Part shown: positions 22,421-30,383 of the stretch, one piece after another
Position numbering within the stretch: position 1 is the first letter of the stretch
How the letters are laid out: the number at the start of each line of letters is the position of its first letter
The notes under the pieces: generated by a model
Databases searched by the model: none
Told to the model about the DNA's origin: nothing
Seen by the model: the letters and a program-made list of their open reading frames with translations, nothing else
Position numbers and translations under genes: made by a program
Assembly: GCA_949289625.1 (NCBI GenBank)
Contig: CASEPH010000414.1
Coordinates: 1-35,927 of the forward strand
Direction: 5' to 3'
Length of the DNA: 35,927 bases
Source of the DNA: an uncultured Clostridia bacterium
GTDB taxonomy: Bacteria > Bacillota_A > Clostridia > Oscillospirales > Oscillospiraceae

Positions 22421-23998
22421 ATGAAACATATGGAAGCCGATGTCGTCCTCGTTGGCGGCGGCATGTCCGGTCTCTGTGCGGCCACCCAAGCCCAGGAGTC
22501 TCTGAATGCCACCGGCGGCGGTTCCGTCGTGGTGTTTGAAAAATCCGGCACCATCGGCGGCGCTGCCAACATGGGCATGGCCTTCTTCGCTGTGGAATCT
22601 CAGCTTCAGAAGGAAAACATGTGCAACGACTACACCAAGGACGAAGCCTTTAACTTCTTCATGGAGTACACCCATTGGCGCTCCGACGCCAAGCTGGTTC
22701 GCCGCTGGTTCAATATGTCCGGCGACACCGTGAAGTGGATGCAGGACAAGGGCGTGGAATTCCTGGGCGTGTTCAAGTACTTCAAGAACTCCAAGGTGAC
22801 CCAGCATATGGTCAAGCTCCCCGGCTCCAACAAGCCCACGGAGCGCTGCGCCTCCGTCATGATTAAGACCGTTACCGAATATGCCCGGGAGATCGGCGTA
22901 GAGTTCAACCTCAACACCCCTGTTAAGGAGCTTCTGGTGGGCTCTCAGGGACAGGCTCGGGGCGTCATCGCTGTGGGCGAGGACGGCGAGGAGATCGAGT
23001 GCCTGGCCAATGCCGTGATCGTCACCACCGGCGGTATCGGCAACAATGTGGAAATGATCGAAAAGCATATGGGCTGGAAGTGGGGCGTTGATATGTTCAC
23101 CTTCCGGATCCCTGGTCTGGACGGCGACGGCATGAACATGCTGTGGAAGCTGGGCGCCAAGCAGGCTACGGTCAACATGGAGGTCACTTACAACACCCCC
23201 GGTACCACCGACGTGTTCAAGACTCTGTCCGAGACCATGCGTCAGCCCAACCTGATGGTGAACCTGGACGGCAAGCGTTTCATCAACGAGGCCATTATGG
23301 ACAACACCACCTATACCGGCAACTCTCTGCTGCTCCAGAAGAAGCACATGGGCATCTCCATCATCGACAGCACCATTGTGGACTACTACAAGGAGCACGG
23401 TCTGGACTACATCACCTATCATCACAATGTCACCAACCTGGACAACTGGGAGCGTGAGAAGGAGCTCTATTTCTCCGGCGCTCAGTCTGCCGGCGGCAAC
23501 TCTGTCTTCGCCAGCGAGGACAAGGAGGTTTCCTACGGCGCTGACACCCAGGAGCACAACTTCTTCGAGTGCCAGTCCATTGAGGAGATCGCTGAAAAGA
23601 CCGGCTGCAACCTGGAAAACCTCAAGAAGACCATCGAGGACTACAACGCCATGTGCAATGGCGCTCAGGCCGGCTACGACTGGCAGTTCACCAAGCCTGC
23701 CAAGTACCTCAAGCCCCTGCTGAAGGCCCCCTACTATGTGGCCAAACACTTCCCCTCCGGCTACGGTTCCCTGGGCGGCATTCAGGTCAACGAGAACATG
23801 CAGGTTCTGGACAACGATCTGTGCCCGATGCCCGGCTTCTATGCCTGCGGCACCGACACCGCCACGGTCTTTGCGGATTCTTACTGCTTCTATCATCCCG
23901 GTTCCACCATGTCTTACGCCATCAACTCCGGCCGTATCGCCGCTATGGAGGCTGTCAAGTACATGGATTCCGATGAGTTCATCGATCCCGAAGACTAA
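22421..23998 (+). CDS. FAD-binding protein, fumarate reductase/ketosteroid dehydrogenase-like flavoprotein
   Basis: 525 residues, soluble (no signal peptide, no membrane segment). FAD-binding: VLVGGGMSGLCAAT (9-22), Glu40-Lys41, GGAAN (46-50), then GKRFINE (284-290) and SGRIAAMEAV (503-512) of the FAD_binding_2 family. The fumarate-reductase active-site region HHTMGG is GYGSLGG here (447-453), and the usual RLGGN-type arginine region reads YHPGSTMSYA (491-500), so fumarate is probably not the substrate. No cytochrome or FMN-binding domain is fused, and no redox partner lies next to it. It would reduce or oxidise an unknown small, perhaps alpha,beta-unsaturated, molecule. Codons are strongly C/G-ending (lysine mostly AAG), as in highly expressed genes. 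Confidence 0.85.
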   Translation: MKHMEADVVLVGGGMSGLCAATQAQESLNATGGGSVVVFEKSGTIGGAANMGMAFFAVESQLQKENMCNDYTKDEAFNFFMEYTHWRSDAKLVRRWFNMSGDTVKWMQDKGVEFLGVFKYFKNSKVTQHMVKLPGSNKPTERCASVMIKTVTEYAREIGVEFNLNTPVKELLVGSQGQARGVIAVGEDGEEIECLANAVIVTTGGIGNNVEMIEKHMGWKWGVDMFTFRIPGLDGDGMNMLWKLGAKQATVNMEVTYNTPGTTDVFKTLSETMRQPNLMVNLDGKRFINEAIMDNTTYTGNSLLLQKKHMGISIIDSTIVDYYKEHGLDYITYHHNVTNLDNWEREKELYFSGAQSAGGNSVFASEDKEVSYGADTQEHNFFECQSIEEIAEKTGCNLENLKKTIEDYNAMCNGAQAGYDWQFTKPAKYLKPLLKAPYYVAKHFPSGYGSLGGIQVNENMQVLDNDLCPMPGFYACGTDTATVFADSYCFYHPGSTMSYAINSGRIAAMEAVKYMDSDEFIDPED

Positions 23999-24017
23999 TC
24001 CTTCCTTCGCAATAACC

Positions 24018-24049
24018 AAATTGGGCCGCCTTCGGGCGGTCCAATTTTT
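24018..24049 (+). terminator. Terminator after the FAD-binding protein gene
   Basis: 13-pair stem (24018-24030 with 24035-24047, one G-U) with a TTCG tetraloop and a T-run. It separates the flavoprotein gene from the DNA glycosylase 23 bases downstream, though some readthrough may serve that gene. Confidence 0.9.
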
Positions 24050-24071
24050 CCGTCTTTGAAAGGAGCCCACT

Positions 24072-24578
24072 ATGGAATCGTCTATTATTATACATTCCAT
24101 TTCTCCGGTTTATGACCAGAACAGCCAGGTCCTTCTCTTGGGTACAATGCCCTCTCCCAAGTCCAGAGAAGCCGGTTTCTTCTACGGCCATCCCCAAAAC
24201 CGCATGTGGCCGGTGCTTTCCCGGCTCTTTGGCGAAGATGTACCTGCTAGTACGGAGGATCGCCGTACCTTTCTTTTGCGGCATCATATCGCCATGTGGG
24301 ATGTGCTGGCCTCCTGTGCCATTCGTGGCGCTGACGACAGCTCCATCCGGAATCCGGTCCCCAACGATCTACGTCCCATTTTGGAAGCAGCCCCCATCGC
24401 CGCCATCTTTACCACCGGTAAAAAAGCTTATTCGCTCTATCGCCGGCACATCCTTCCAACCACAGGCCGTGAGGCTCTTTGCCTTCCCTCCACCTCTCCC
24501 GCCAATTGCAGATACGAAACTATAGATACCCTGACAGAAGCATACAAGATTATTCTTCCCTACCTCCACACACAGTGA
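24072..24578 (+). CDS. DNA-deoxyinosine glycosylase (uracil-DNA glycosylase superfamily)
   Basis: 168 residues, the size of family-6 UDGs. LLGTMPS (22-28) and GFFYGHPQNRMW (35-46) form motif 1 (LGt.PS..S...gfYYghPqNrFW), and LPSTSPANC (138-146) is motif 2. This family removes deoxyinosine (hypoxanthine) from DNA, starting base-excision repair after adenine deamination. AAAGGAG sits 6 bases before ATG. No own promoter is visible; it would rely on readthrough. The replacement of F by M in NRMW is mild. A broader UDG-like mismatch glycosylase remains possible. Confidence 0.9.
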   Translation: MESSIIIHSISPVYDQNSQVLLLGTMPSPKSREAGFFYGHPQNRMWPVLSRLFGEDVPASTEDRRTFLLRHHIAMWDVLASCAIRGADDSSIRNPVPNDLRPILEAAPIAAIFTTGKKAYSLYRRHILPTTGREALCLPSTSPANCRYETIDTLTEAYKIILPYLHTQ

Positions 24579-24653
24579 ATTATCATTTTTTGACTTGGAG
24601 TTTCATTTTCATACTCTCTTTCATATTTGATACCTTCCGATGGAATTTGATGC

Positions 24654-24682
24654 TTGCGAGGCCGTTTAATTCTCCATAAAAT
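24654..24682 (+). promoter_or_regulatory. Probable promoter of the solute-binding lipoprotein gene
   Basis: TTGCGA (24654-24659) and TAAAAT (24677-24682), spacer 17, about 52 bases before the ATG at 24734. Confidence 0.5.
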
Positions 24683-24733
24683 TGAAATATGAGTCCTGTC
24701 GCTCAAGCATTTCAAGTTGAAAGGAGTGTATCT

Positions 24734-26557
24734 ATGAAAAAGAACTCCCGTATATTGGCCATTCTTCTGGCTTTGACGCTGCTGTTTGGCCTGATGGCTG
24801 CATGCGGTACTGAGACGGCATCCTCTGCTGAATCAGCTCCAGAAGCCTCCACAGAGCAGGCAGCAGCATCAGAAGCTCCTGCGGAAACCACAGAAGAAGC
24901 AGCTCCTGACTCTACAGTCGAGACGTCTACTGAGGAAGGGTCTGCCGCAGAACCTGCTTCTCCGACATCTTGGCCGGAAAATCCTCTGGGTAATGTGGAA
25001 CTTCCGCTGACTGACGAACCCGTCACAGTGACCATGTGGATGGGCGTTAACCCCAATGTTTTGAAAATCACCGAGGATATCGGCAACGACTGTGCGCTTT
25101 GGAACGAGCTTGCCACCCGCACCGGCGTGAATCTGGTGTTTACCGTGGTGAACCCCGATACCGAATCCGAGAAATTTAATCTGATGGTGGCCTCCGATGA
25201 TCTCTCTGATATCATTTCCAACGCTACCACCCTGTACACCAACGGCGGTGAGGCAGCCGTTGCCGATGAGATCCTCATCGACCATCTGCCCTACCTCACG
25301 GAAGAGTTGACGCCTCAGATCTGCAAGCTGATGGAAGCATATCCGGATGCCGTACCCGATGCCCTGACGGACAGCGGCTGGCTGGCCGGTATGCCTCAGC
25401 TCAGCATGCAGACTGAAACCACCCAGACCTTTGGTCCTCTGATCCGGCAGGACTGGCTGGACGAATTGGGCCTGGACACCCCCGAAACTTATGACGAGCT
25501 TCACGACGTACTGGTGGCCTTCAAGGATCAGAAGGGTGCTGATGCGGCTCTGGCGCTGAACTATGCCGCTACTGGTATCAACAACGGTCTGGTCCAAGGC
25601 TACGGCATCAACGGTCTGGTGGCCGACGCCGCCATGAGCGAGCCCTACTACCAGATCGACGACGAGCTTTTCTATGGGCCCATTCAGCCCGAATTTAAGG
25701 AATACCTGACCATGGTCCACGACTGGTATCAGGAGGGTCTGATCTGGCAGGACTTCATGTCCTATCCCGATTTCCAGAATCCTCCCACCGACATCATTCT
25801 GGCGGACCGCTGCGGCGTATTCTACGGTGAGGTCACCTACATTGCCACCCTGCAGAATTCCTCCAACAACGAGAATTTCAACCTGGTGGCGCTGCCGGAC
25901 TTCGTGCAGAACCCCGGTGATACCATTCCCTTCAAAGAGGAACGCAGCTACACCGCTTCCACGCCCTGGTCTATCTCCACCCAGTGCGAGTGTCCGGAAC
26001 TGCTGATGCAGTGGTGCAATTATATGTACACCGATGAGGGTGCACTCCTCTGCAACTATGGTATCGAAGGCGAAAGCTTTAACTTTGACGAAAACAACGT
26101 CCCTGTGTTTACCGATCTGATTCTCAACAACCCCGACATGTCCACCACCGTGGCCCTGTTCATGTACTGCATGGATCGCGGCCCCTTCTACCGGGACGAG
26201 ACCCGGGAGCAGTCCGGCTATACTCCCGCCCAGAAGGAAGCCAGCGATATCTGGACCAGTAACCTGTCTGTGGGTCGTGGCATTGGCAGCACCATGCTGA
26301 ACACCGAGGAATCCGATCAGGTCAACCAGTTCTATGGCGACATCAAGACCTACATTGAGCAGTCTGTGCTGGAATTTGTCATCGGCAACCGGGATCTGTC
26401 CGAGTTCGACGACTATGTACAGCATATCAAAGACATGGGCATCGACGAGGTCACTGCCTGCTATCAAGCTGCCTATGAGCGTTATCTCAACGGTGAGACC
26501 ACGGCCGCTGCCGGTCCCATGGGTCCCCCGCCTGATGGCGCTCCCCCTCCGGGCTAA
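24734..26557 (+). CDS. Extracellular solute-binding lipoprotein with Pro/Gly tail
   Basis: 607 residues. A lipoprotein signal (MKKNSRILAI then a hydrophobic stretch, lipobox LMAAC with Cys24) is followed by a linker rich in Ala, Glu, Ser and Thr (about 25-75). Then comes a family-1-like binding protein: VTVTMWMGVN, KFNLMVASDDLSDI, LIRQDWLDELGLDTPETYDE and WCNYMYTDEGALL. Such proteins bind oligosaccharides or peptides outside the membrane. No permease or ATPase gene lies nearby, so it is an orphan. Unusually it ends in a Pro/Gly tail (GPMGPPPDGAPPPG, 594-607). AAAGGAG lies 7 bases before ATG, which argues against the longer frame from 24689. Codons are biased toward C/G endings. Confidence 0.9.
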   Translation: MKKNSRILAILLALTLLFGLMAACGTETASSAESAPEASTEQAAASEAPAETTEEAAPDSTVETSTEEGSAAEPASPTSWPENPLGNVELPLTDEPVTVTMWMGVNPNVLKITEDIGNDCALWNELATRTGVNLVFTVVNPDTESEKFNLMVASDDLSDIISNATTLYTNGGEAAVADEILIDHLPYLTEELTPQICKLMEAYPDAVPDALTDSGWLAGMPQLSMQTETTQTFGPLIRQDWLDELGLDTPETYDELHDVLVAFKDQKGADAALALNYAATGINNGLVQGYGINGLVADAAMSEPYYQIDDELFYGPIQPEFKEYLTMVHDWYQEGLIWQDFMSYPDFQNPPTDIILADRCGVFYGEVTYIATLQNSSNNENFNLVALPDFVQNPGDTIPFKEERSYTASTPWSISTQCECPELLMQWCNYMYTDEGALLCNYGIEGESFNFDENNVPVFTDLILNNPDMSTTVALFMYCMDRGPFYRDETREQSGYTPAQKEASDIWTSNLSVGRGIGSTMLNTEESDQVNQFYGDIKTYIEQSVLEFVIGNRDLSEFDDYVQHIKDMGIDEVTACYQAAYERYLNGETTAAAGPMGPPPDGAPPPG

Positions 26558-26576
26558 CTCTTTTCTCTATTATCGG

Positions 26577-26614
26577 AAGGACCCCGGGCCAGGACAGGCT
26601 GGTCCGGGGTCCTT
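26577..26614 (+). terminator. Long hairpin after the solute-binding lipoprotein gene
   Basis: A 16-pair stem (26577-26592 with 26599-26614, one G-U/A mismatch-like pair) with a 6-base loop, 20 bases after the stop. The T-run is weak, so it may be an imperfect terminator or an RNA-stabilising end. Confidence 0.7.
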
Positions 26615-26668
26615 CTCTCAATTCCCCGGCAATCCCTGGAATTTAATAGCGAGACCTTAGAATGATAC

Positions 26669-26697
26669 TTGCAATTCTCACAGTTTTATCGTATGCT
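26669..26697 (+). promoter_or_regulatory. Promoter of the beta-helix protein gene
   Basis: TTGCAA (26669-26674) and TATGCT (26692-26697), spacer 17, 32 bases before the ATG at 26730. Confidence 0.65.
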
Positions 26698-26729
26698 ATG
26701 TTTAGTTTGGATACGAAGGAGGTATTCCC

Positions 26730-28472
26730 ATGAAAACATTTAAAAAGGTGGAGGGTCAGTGGATCGTTCCCGAGACCACAGAGCTCTTCGGCCTGACGAT
26801 TCTCCCCGGTGCAGAGCTGCTCCCTCCTGAGGGAAAGACCCTGGTCATGACCTGGAACGGTCGCAGTGTTGCGCCAAAGCCCGGTAATTACGAGGGCGAC
26901 ATCGTGCTAGAGGTCCTGGACCCCATCCCCAACGGCAATTACAAGTTCCGCTCCGCCATCTATGTGGAGGGCGGCAGCGTCATTGAGGAAAAATCCGCCC
27001 TTTCCGCCGTAACCGACGGCGAAGTGAAGGACGGAGAATCCATTGACGTGGTCATCGAGTCCCAGGATGAAAACTTCAACGGCATCTGCGTGGGGGGCAA
27101 GGGTCCCTACACCGTCACCGGTGCTGACATCACCCTCCAGGGCAACGGTGGTAACGACTTTATCGGCTATGGCGCCGGCATTATGTCCGGAGACGACGCT
27201 GTGCTCACTGTGGAAGATTCCTATATTTCCACCCAGGGTGCTGCCCGGGGCACACTGTTTGCCGGCGGCAACAGTAAGCTCTATGTGAAAAATTGCGAAA
27301 TCTCTGCCCAGGACGGCGTGCTGCCTCCCGACTACGAGGACAATGTCATGCCCGGCAATATGCGCCGCGTTCCCTGGATGCTGGGTCTCCGGGGCAACTG
27401 CCGTGCCACCAACCTGGCCGACTATGCCGACGCCTGGTACGAGGACTGCACCATCACTTCCGAGGGTTGGGGCGTCATGTCCACCGACGGCGTTCGCCGC
27501 TGCCGGCTGAATCTCAAGAACTGCGATGTAATCATCACTGGTGCCAGCGGATACGGTGCCTTCTCCATCGGCGACTGCATCGACACCTTTGAGGACTGCC
27601 GCATTGATGTGCCGGATTACGCCCTCATCATGGCCAATGAGACCGCTTCCGGCGTGTTTAAAAACACCAAGGTGGACGCAGGCCGGTTCGGCGTTATGTG
27701 CTTCCGGAATGAAGGTGGTCATCTCACCATTGCAGACGGCTCCGTATTCAACACCGATGAAACCACCGTGGTCGTCAAGGGCTGCGCCCCCATCATCGAG
27801 GCGGAAAGCTCCGTGCTGGCTCCCGGCAACGGCATCATCCTTCAGGTGATGAATTCCGACGACCCCGGCAATCCCGCAGGCTACTATATCGATCCCAAAG
27901 AGGACGACGAGTTCGATCCTGCCCATGACAACACCACAGCCCGGGAAACCTATGACGTCATTGCATCCTTCAAGGATATGACCATCAACGGCGATTTCTA
28001 CAATGGTTCCACCGGCAAGAAGGGCGATACTGGCCCCAAGATGGTTATGGCGCCTCCTCCCGGTGCTGGTCCGGAAGGACCTGGCGGTCCTGGTGGTCCT
28101 GGTGGGCCCGGCAAGGGTCCCGGCAGTGCCGGCAACGGCTATGACGGCGTCCGCAACCTTTCTCTGACCTTCGACAATACCGTTGTCACTGGTATCATCT
28201 CCGCTTCCAAGGCCCTCCACCGTGTGGAAAAGGTCTTCAAGGACAATTGCGAAGAATTGGGCGAGGTAGTCAACACCGCCCAGCCTGTAGTCAACAACGG
28301 TGTCATCGTCACTCTGAAAAACGGCTCTGTTTGGAACGTGGCAGGCACCTCCTATCTCAGCTCCCTCACCATCGAAGAGGGCTGCTCTGTGGTAGGCACC
28401 CTTACCGTGGACGGCAAGGATACCGAGGCGGTTCCCGGCACCTACACCGGTGCCATCACCGTTACCATCTGA
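26730..28472 (+). CDS. Cytosolic right-handed beta-helix protein with Pro/Gly-rich insert
   Basis: 580 residues. It does not resemble any named enzyme. The body (about 75-430) is a run of short strand-turn units with N, D and G turns (LTVEDSYIST, LYVKNCEIS, WYEDCTITSEG, LNLKNCDVIITG, FEDCRIDV), characteristic of a right-handed parallel beta-helix. There is no signal peptide, lipobox or membrane segment, so it is probably cytosolic. Residues about 436-468 are a Pro/Gly-rich insert (APPPGAGPEG, then repeated GGP). The N-terminal (20-61) and C-terminal (543-580) ends repeat one motif: LTI.pG...G.......PG.Y.G.I...V. AAGGAGG is 8 bases before ATG. It has its own promoter and a bidirectional terminator, and strong C/G-ending codon bias implying high expression. 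The function is unknown; a scaffold, shell or sugar-binding role is speculation. Confidence 0.8.
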   Translation: MKTFKKVEGQWIVPETTELFGLTILPGAELLPPEGKTLVMTWNGRSVAPKPGNYEGDIVLEVLDPIPNGNYKFRSAIYVEGGSVIEEKSALSAVTDGEVKDGESIDVVIESQDENFNGICVGGKGPYTVTGADITLQGNGGNDFIGYGAGIMSGDDAVLTVEDSYISTQGAARGTLFAGGNSKLYVKNCEISAQDGVLPPDYEDNVMPGNMRRVPWMLGLRGNCRATNLADYADAWYEDCTITSEGWGVMSTDGVRRCRLNLKNCDVIITGASGYGAFSIGDCIDTFEDCRIDVPDYALIMANETASGVFKNTKVDAGRFGVMCFRNEGGHLTIADGSVFNTDETTVVVKGCAPIIEAESSVLAPGNGIILQVMNSDDPGNPAGYYIDPKEDDEFDPAHDNTTARETYDVIASFKDMTINGDFYNGSTGKKGDTGPKMVMAPPPGAGPEGPGGPGGPGGPGKGPGSAGNGYDGVRNLSLTFDNTVVTGIISASKALHRVEKVFKDNCEELGEVVNTAQPVVNNGVIVTLKNGSVWNVAGTSYLSSLTIEEGCSVVGTLTVDGKDTEAVPGTYTGAITVTI

Positions 28473-28495
28473 GTTTAAAAACGAATTATACAAAA

Positions 28496-28534
28496 ATCGA
28501 GCGGACACCGTAGGGTGTCCGCTCGATCGTTTTT
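28496..28534. terminator. Bidirectional terminator between convergent genes
   Basis: A perfect 14-bp stem (28496-28509 with 28514-28527) around a 4-base loop. T-runs on both sides serve the beta-helix gene (plus, TTTTT at 28530-28534) and the short-chain dehydrogenase (minus, the A-run at 28492-28496). Confidence 0.93.
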
Positions 28535-28552
28535 CTGACAGGATTTCTCTTG

Positions 28553-29299
28553 TTAGGGCATGATGATGCCGCCGTTAGGAGAAACGGTCTGTCCGGTCAC
28601 ATACTTTGCCGTCACCAGATATTCCATGCAGCCGGCAATATCATCCACTTCGCCGATCTCACCCAGAGGGATCGCCTGCTTGAGCGCCGCAACCTCCTCC
28701 TGATTGGAGCCCTTGAGCATATCCGTCCAGATCATGCCCGGGGCAATGGCGTTGACGCGAATACCATAGCCGCCAAACTCCATGGCCAAGGCCCTGGTAA
28801 ATCCAATCACGCCGCTCTTGGCCGCACAGTAATCCACCTGATTCACCACACCCATCAAGCCGCCGATGGAAGCCGTGTTGACAATGCAGCCGCCACGATT
28901 TTTGACCATGTAGGGAATTACCAAATGCGTTACGTTCAGATAGCTTACCAGGTTCACATTGATGAGGCGGCGATATTCTTCCGGCTGAAGCTCCAGAAAA
29001 GACTTTCCATTGGCAATTCCTGCATTGTTCACCAGGACGCCAATCTGCTCCCCAAAGGTCGTCACCGCAGTTTCCACCAAATGCTTGCACTGCTCATAAT
29101 CGGAGACATCCGCCTGCACAGCGATTCCTTTGGTACCGTAGGTTTTTTCCGCTTCCTCCAGGACCCGTTCCGCTTTGACGCGGCTCTTTTCACTGACGTA
29201 ATTGATCACCAGATCATAGCCCATCTTAGCCAGTCGAAGGGCCATGCCTTCTCCCAATCCGCGGCTGCCGCCTGTAACAATTGCATATTGCTTTTCCAT
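28553..29299 (-). CDS. Short-chain dehydrogenase/reductase (FabG-like)
   Basis: 248 residues, classical SDR. TGGSRGLG (9-16) binds NAD(P), NNAGIANG (91-98), and the catalytic Ser144 (NTASIGG), Tyr157 and Lys161 (YCAAK) are all there. The family interconverts alcohols and ketones; the sequence is close to 3-oxoacyl-ACP reductases and glucose-dehydrogenase-like SDRs, but the substrate is not readable. The ATG at 29299 follows GAGGG by 7 bases; a longer frame to 29335 is less likely. A TATAAT-like -10 (29357-29362, minus strand) is upstream but I see no good -35. Single gene, convergent with the beta-helix gene. Confidence 0.93.
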   Translation of the reverse strand: MEKQYAIVTGGSRGLGEGMALRLAKMGYDLVINYVSEKSRVKAERVLEEAEKTYGTKGIAVQADVSDYEQCKHLVETAVTTFGEQIGVLVNNAGIANGKSFLELQPEEYRRLINVNLVSYLNVTHLVIPYMVKNRGGCIVNTASIGGLMGVVNQVDYCAAKSGVIGFTRALAMEFGGYGIRVNAIAPGMIWTDMLKGSNQEEVAALKQAIPLGEIGEVDDIAGCMEYLVTAKYVTGQTVSPNGGIIMP

Positions 29300-29427
29300 G
29301 ATTGATCCCTCGCATTTATGAGATTCAGACCGCATTCTATGGATGTCTGTAACTTCATTATACCGTCATATCCAAAAAGACTCCTAGTGCCAGGATCCAA
29401 AAAATCACCGAATGCTTGTGCAATTTA

Positions 29428-30279
29428 TCAGCCGCCCTGGTACTGGCTCATAGCCAACATGGCCAGCATATAGGCCGGCACTGCCAGTTTCCCATCGCCG
29501 CTGCCCAGCTGTACCCCGGGCTTGTTGTCCCCATGGAAGTCGCTGCCTCCCGTGGGCAGCAGGGTATACTTTTCCGCCAGGTCATAGAGCTTCTGAATGT
29601 CCCCCTGGGTATAACCCGTGTACAGGATCTCCATGCCGGTCACCTTTGCCTCTGCCGCTGTTTTGACCAAAGCTTCCAGCTCCGCTTTTCCGTAGCCGTA
29701 CTGCAGCGGATGTGCCAACACCGCCACACCGCCGCAGTCCCGGATCAGCTTGACCCCATCAGCAAAGGGAATATACTGCCGGGGCACATAGCAGCTTCTT
29801 CCCGTATCCAAATACCGCCGAAAGGCCTCTTTCACCGAGCTAACAGCCCCCAATTCCACCAGCCTTTGGGCAATATGGGGCCGTCCCAACGTGGCACCAG
29901 GGAACTTTTCCTCCAGCTGCTCCAGGGTGATGTCATAGCCCTTTTTCTGCAGCTTTTCCAAAATCTTTTCATTTCTTGTTTTTCTGGACTGTCCCACCCA
30001 CTGGATATAGTCCTTCAGCTTTTGGGCCTCGGGATCCAGAAAGTAGCCCAAAACATGGACCTCTTTTCCCTGATACTCGCTGGAGATCTCGATACCCGGC
30101 ACCACGGAAATCCCCATCAGCTCAGCCGCTTCCCCGGCCTCCTGGAGTCCCGCCATAGTATCGTGGTCCGTCAGAGCAATGGCCTTGAGGCCTAGCATGG
30201 TGGCCAGAGAAACCACCTCCTTGGGACTCATGGTGCCGTCAGAGGCGGTGGTGTGTACATGCAGATCAATTTTATCCAT
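29428..30279 (-). CDS. PHP-domain phosphoesterase (RNase AM / nucleoside bisphosphate phosphatase type)
   Basis: 283 residues. The PHP metal-binding motifs are visible in order: DLHVHTTASDGTMSP (5-19), LTDHDTM, GIEISSEYQ, GRPHIAQ, VAVLAHPLQY and GSDFHGD. This is the three-metal YciV/TrpH pattern. Known relatives remove phosphate from 3',5'-nucleoside bisphosphates or trim 5' ends of small RNAs and rRNA. It lies downstream of galE on the same strand, but a terminator (30350-30379) separates them. I found no convincing own promoter; the ribosome site AAAGG is weak and rather far (about 13 bases) from the ATG. Confidence 0.92.
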   Translation of the reverse strand: MDKIDLHVHTTASDGTMSPKEVVSLATMLGLKAIALTDHDTMAGLQEAGEAAELMGISVVPGIEISSEYQGKEVHVLGYFLDPEAQKLKDYIQWVGQSRKTRNEKILEKLQKKGYDITLEQLEEKFPGATLGRPHIAQRLVELGAVSSVKEAFRRYLDTGRSCYVPRQYIPFADGVKLIRDCGGVAVLAHPLQYGYGKAELEALVKTAAEAKVTGMEILYTGYTQGDIQKLYDLAEKYTLLPTGGSDFHGDNKPGVQLGSGDGKLAVPAYMLAMLAMSQYQGG

Positions 30280-30349
30280 AAGACAACGCTGCCTTTCCTA
30301 TTTCCTGTTTTTCGGATATTGTATCATAATCCCTGGAAAGATGCCATAG

Positions 30350-30379
30350 AAAAAGCGGGCCGATTACTCGGCCCGCTTT
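30350..30379 (-). terminator. Terminator of galE
   Basis: A perfect 12-bp stem (30352-30363 with 30368-30379) with a 4-base loop directly after the galE stop; on the minus strand it is followed by TTTTTC. Confidence 0.93.
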
Positions 30380-30383
30380 GGGG

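Noticed and set aside
22379..24100. Long 573-residue open frame antisense to the flavoprotein gene
   Set aside because: It arises from the C/G-ending codon bias of the real gene. The peptide is low-complexity (V, H, G, L rich) and has no motif or ribosome site.
24869..26467. 532-residue open frame antisense to the binding lipoprotein
   Set aside because: Antisense shadow of codon bias; no recognisable domain.
28060..28125. GGTGGTCCTGGT-type repeats resembling a CRISPR or tandem-repeat array
   Set aside because: They lie in frame within the beta-helix gene and encode its Pro/Gly segment; no spacers or palindromic repeats.
26907..28508. 533-residue open frame antisense to the beta-helix gene
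   Set aside because: A shadow of the strongly biased coding strand; it would read through the bidirectional terminator, with no ribosome site.
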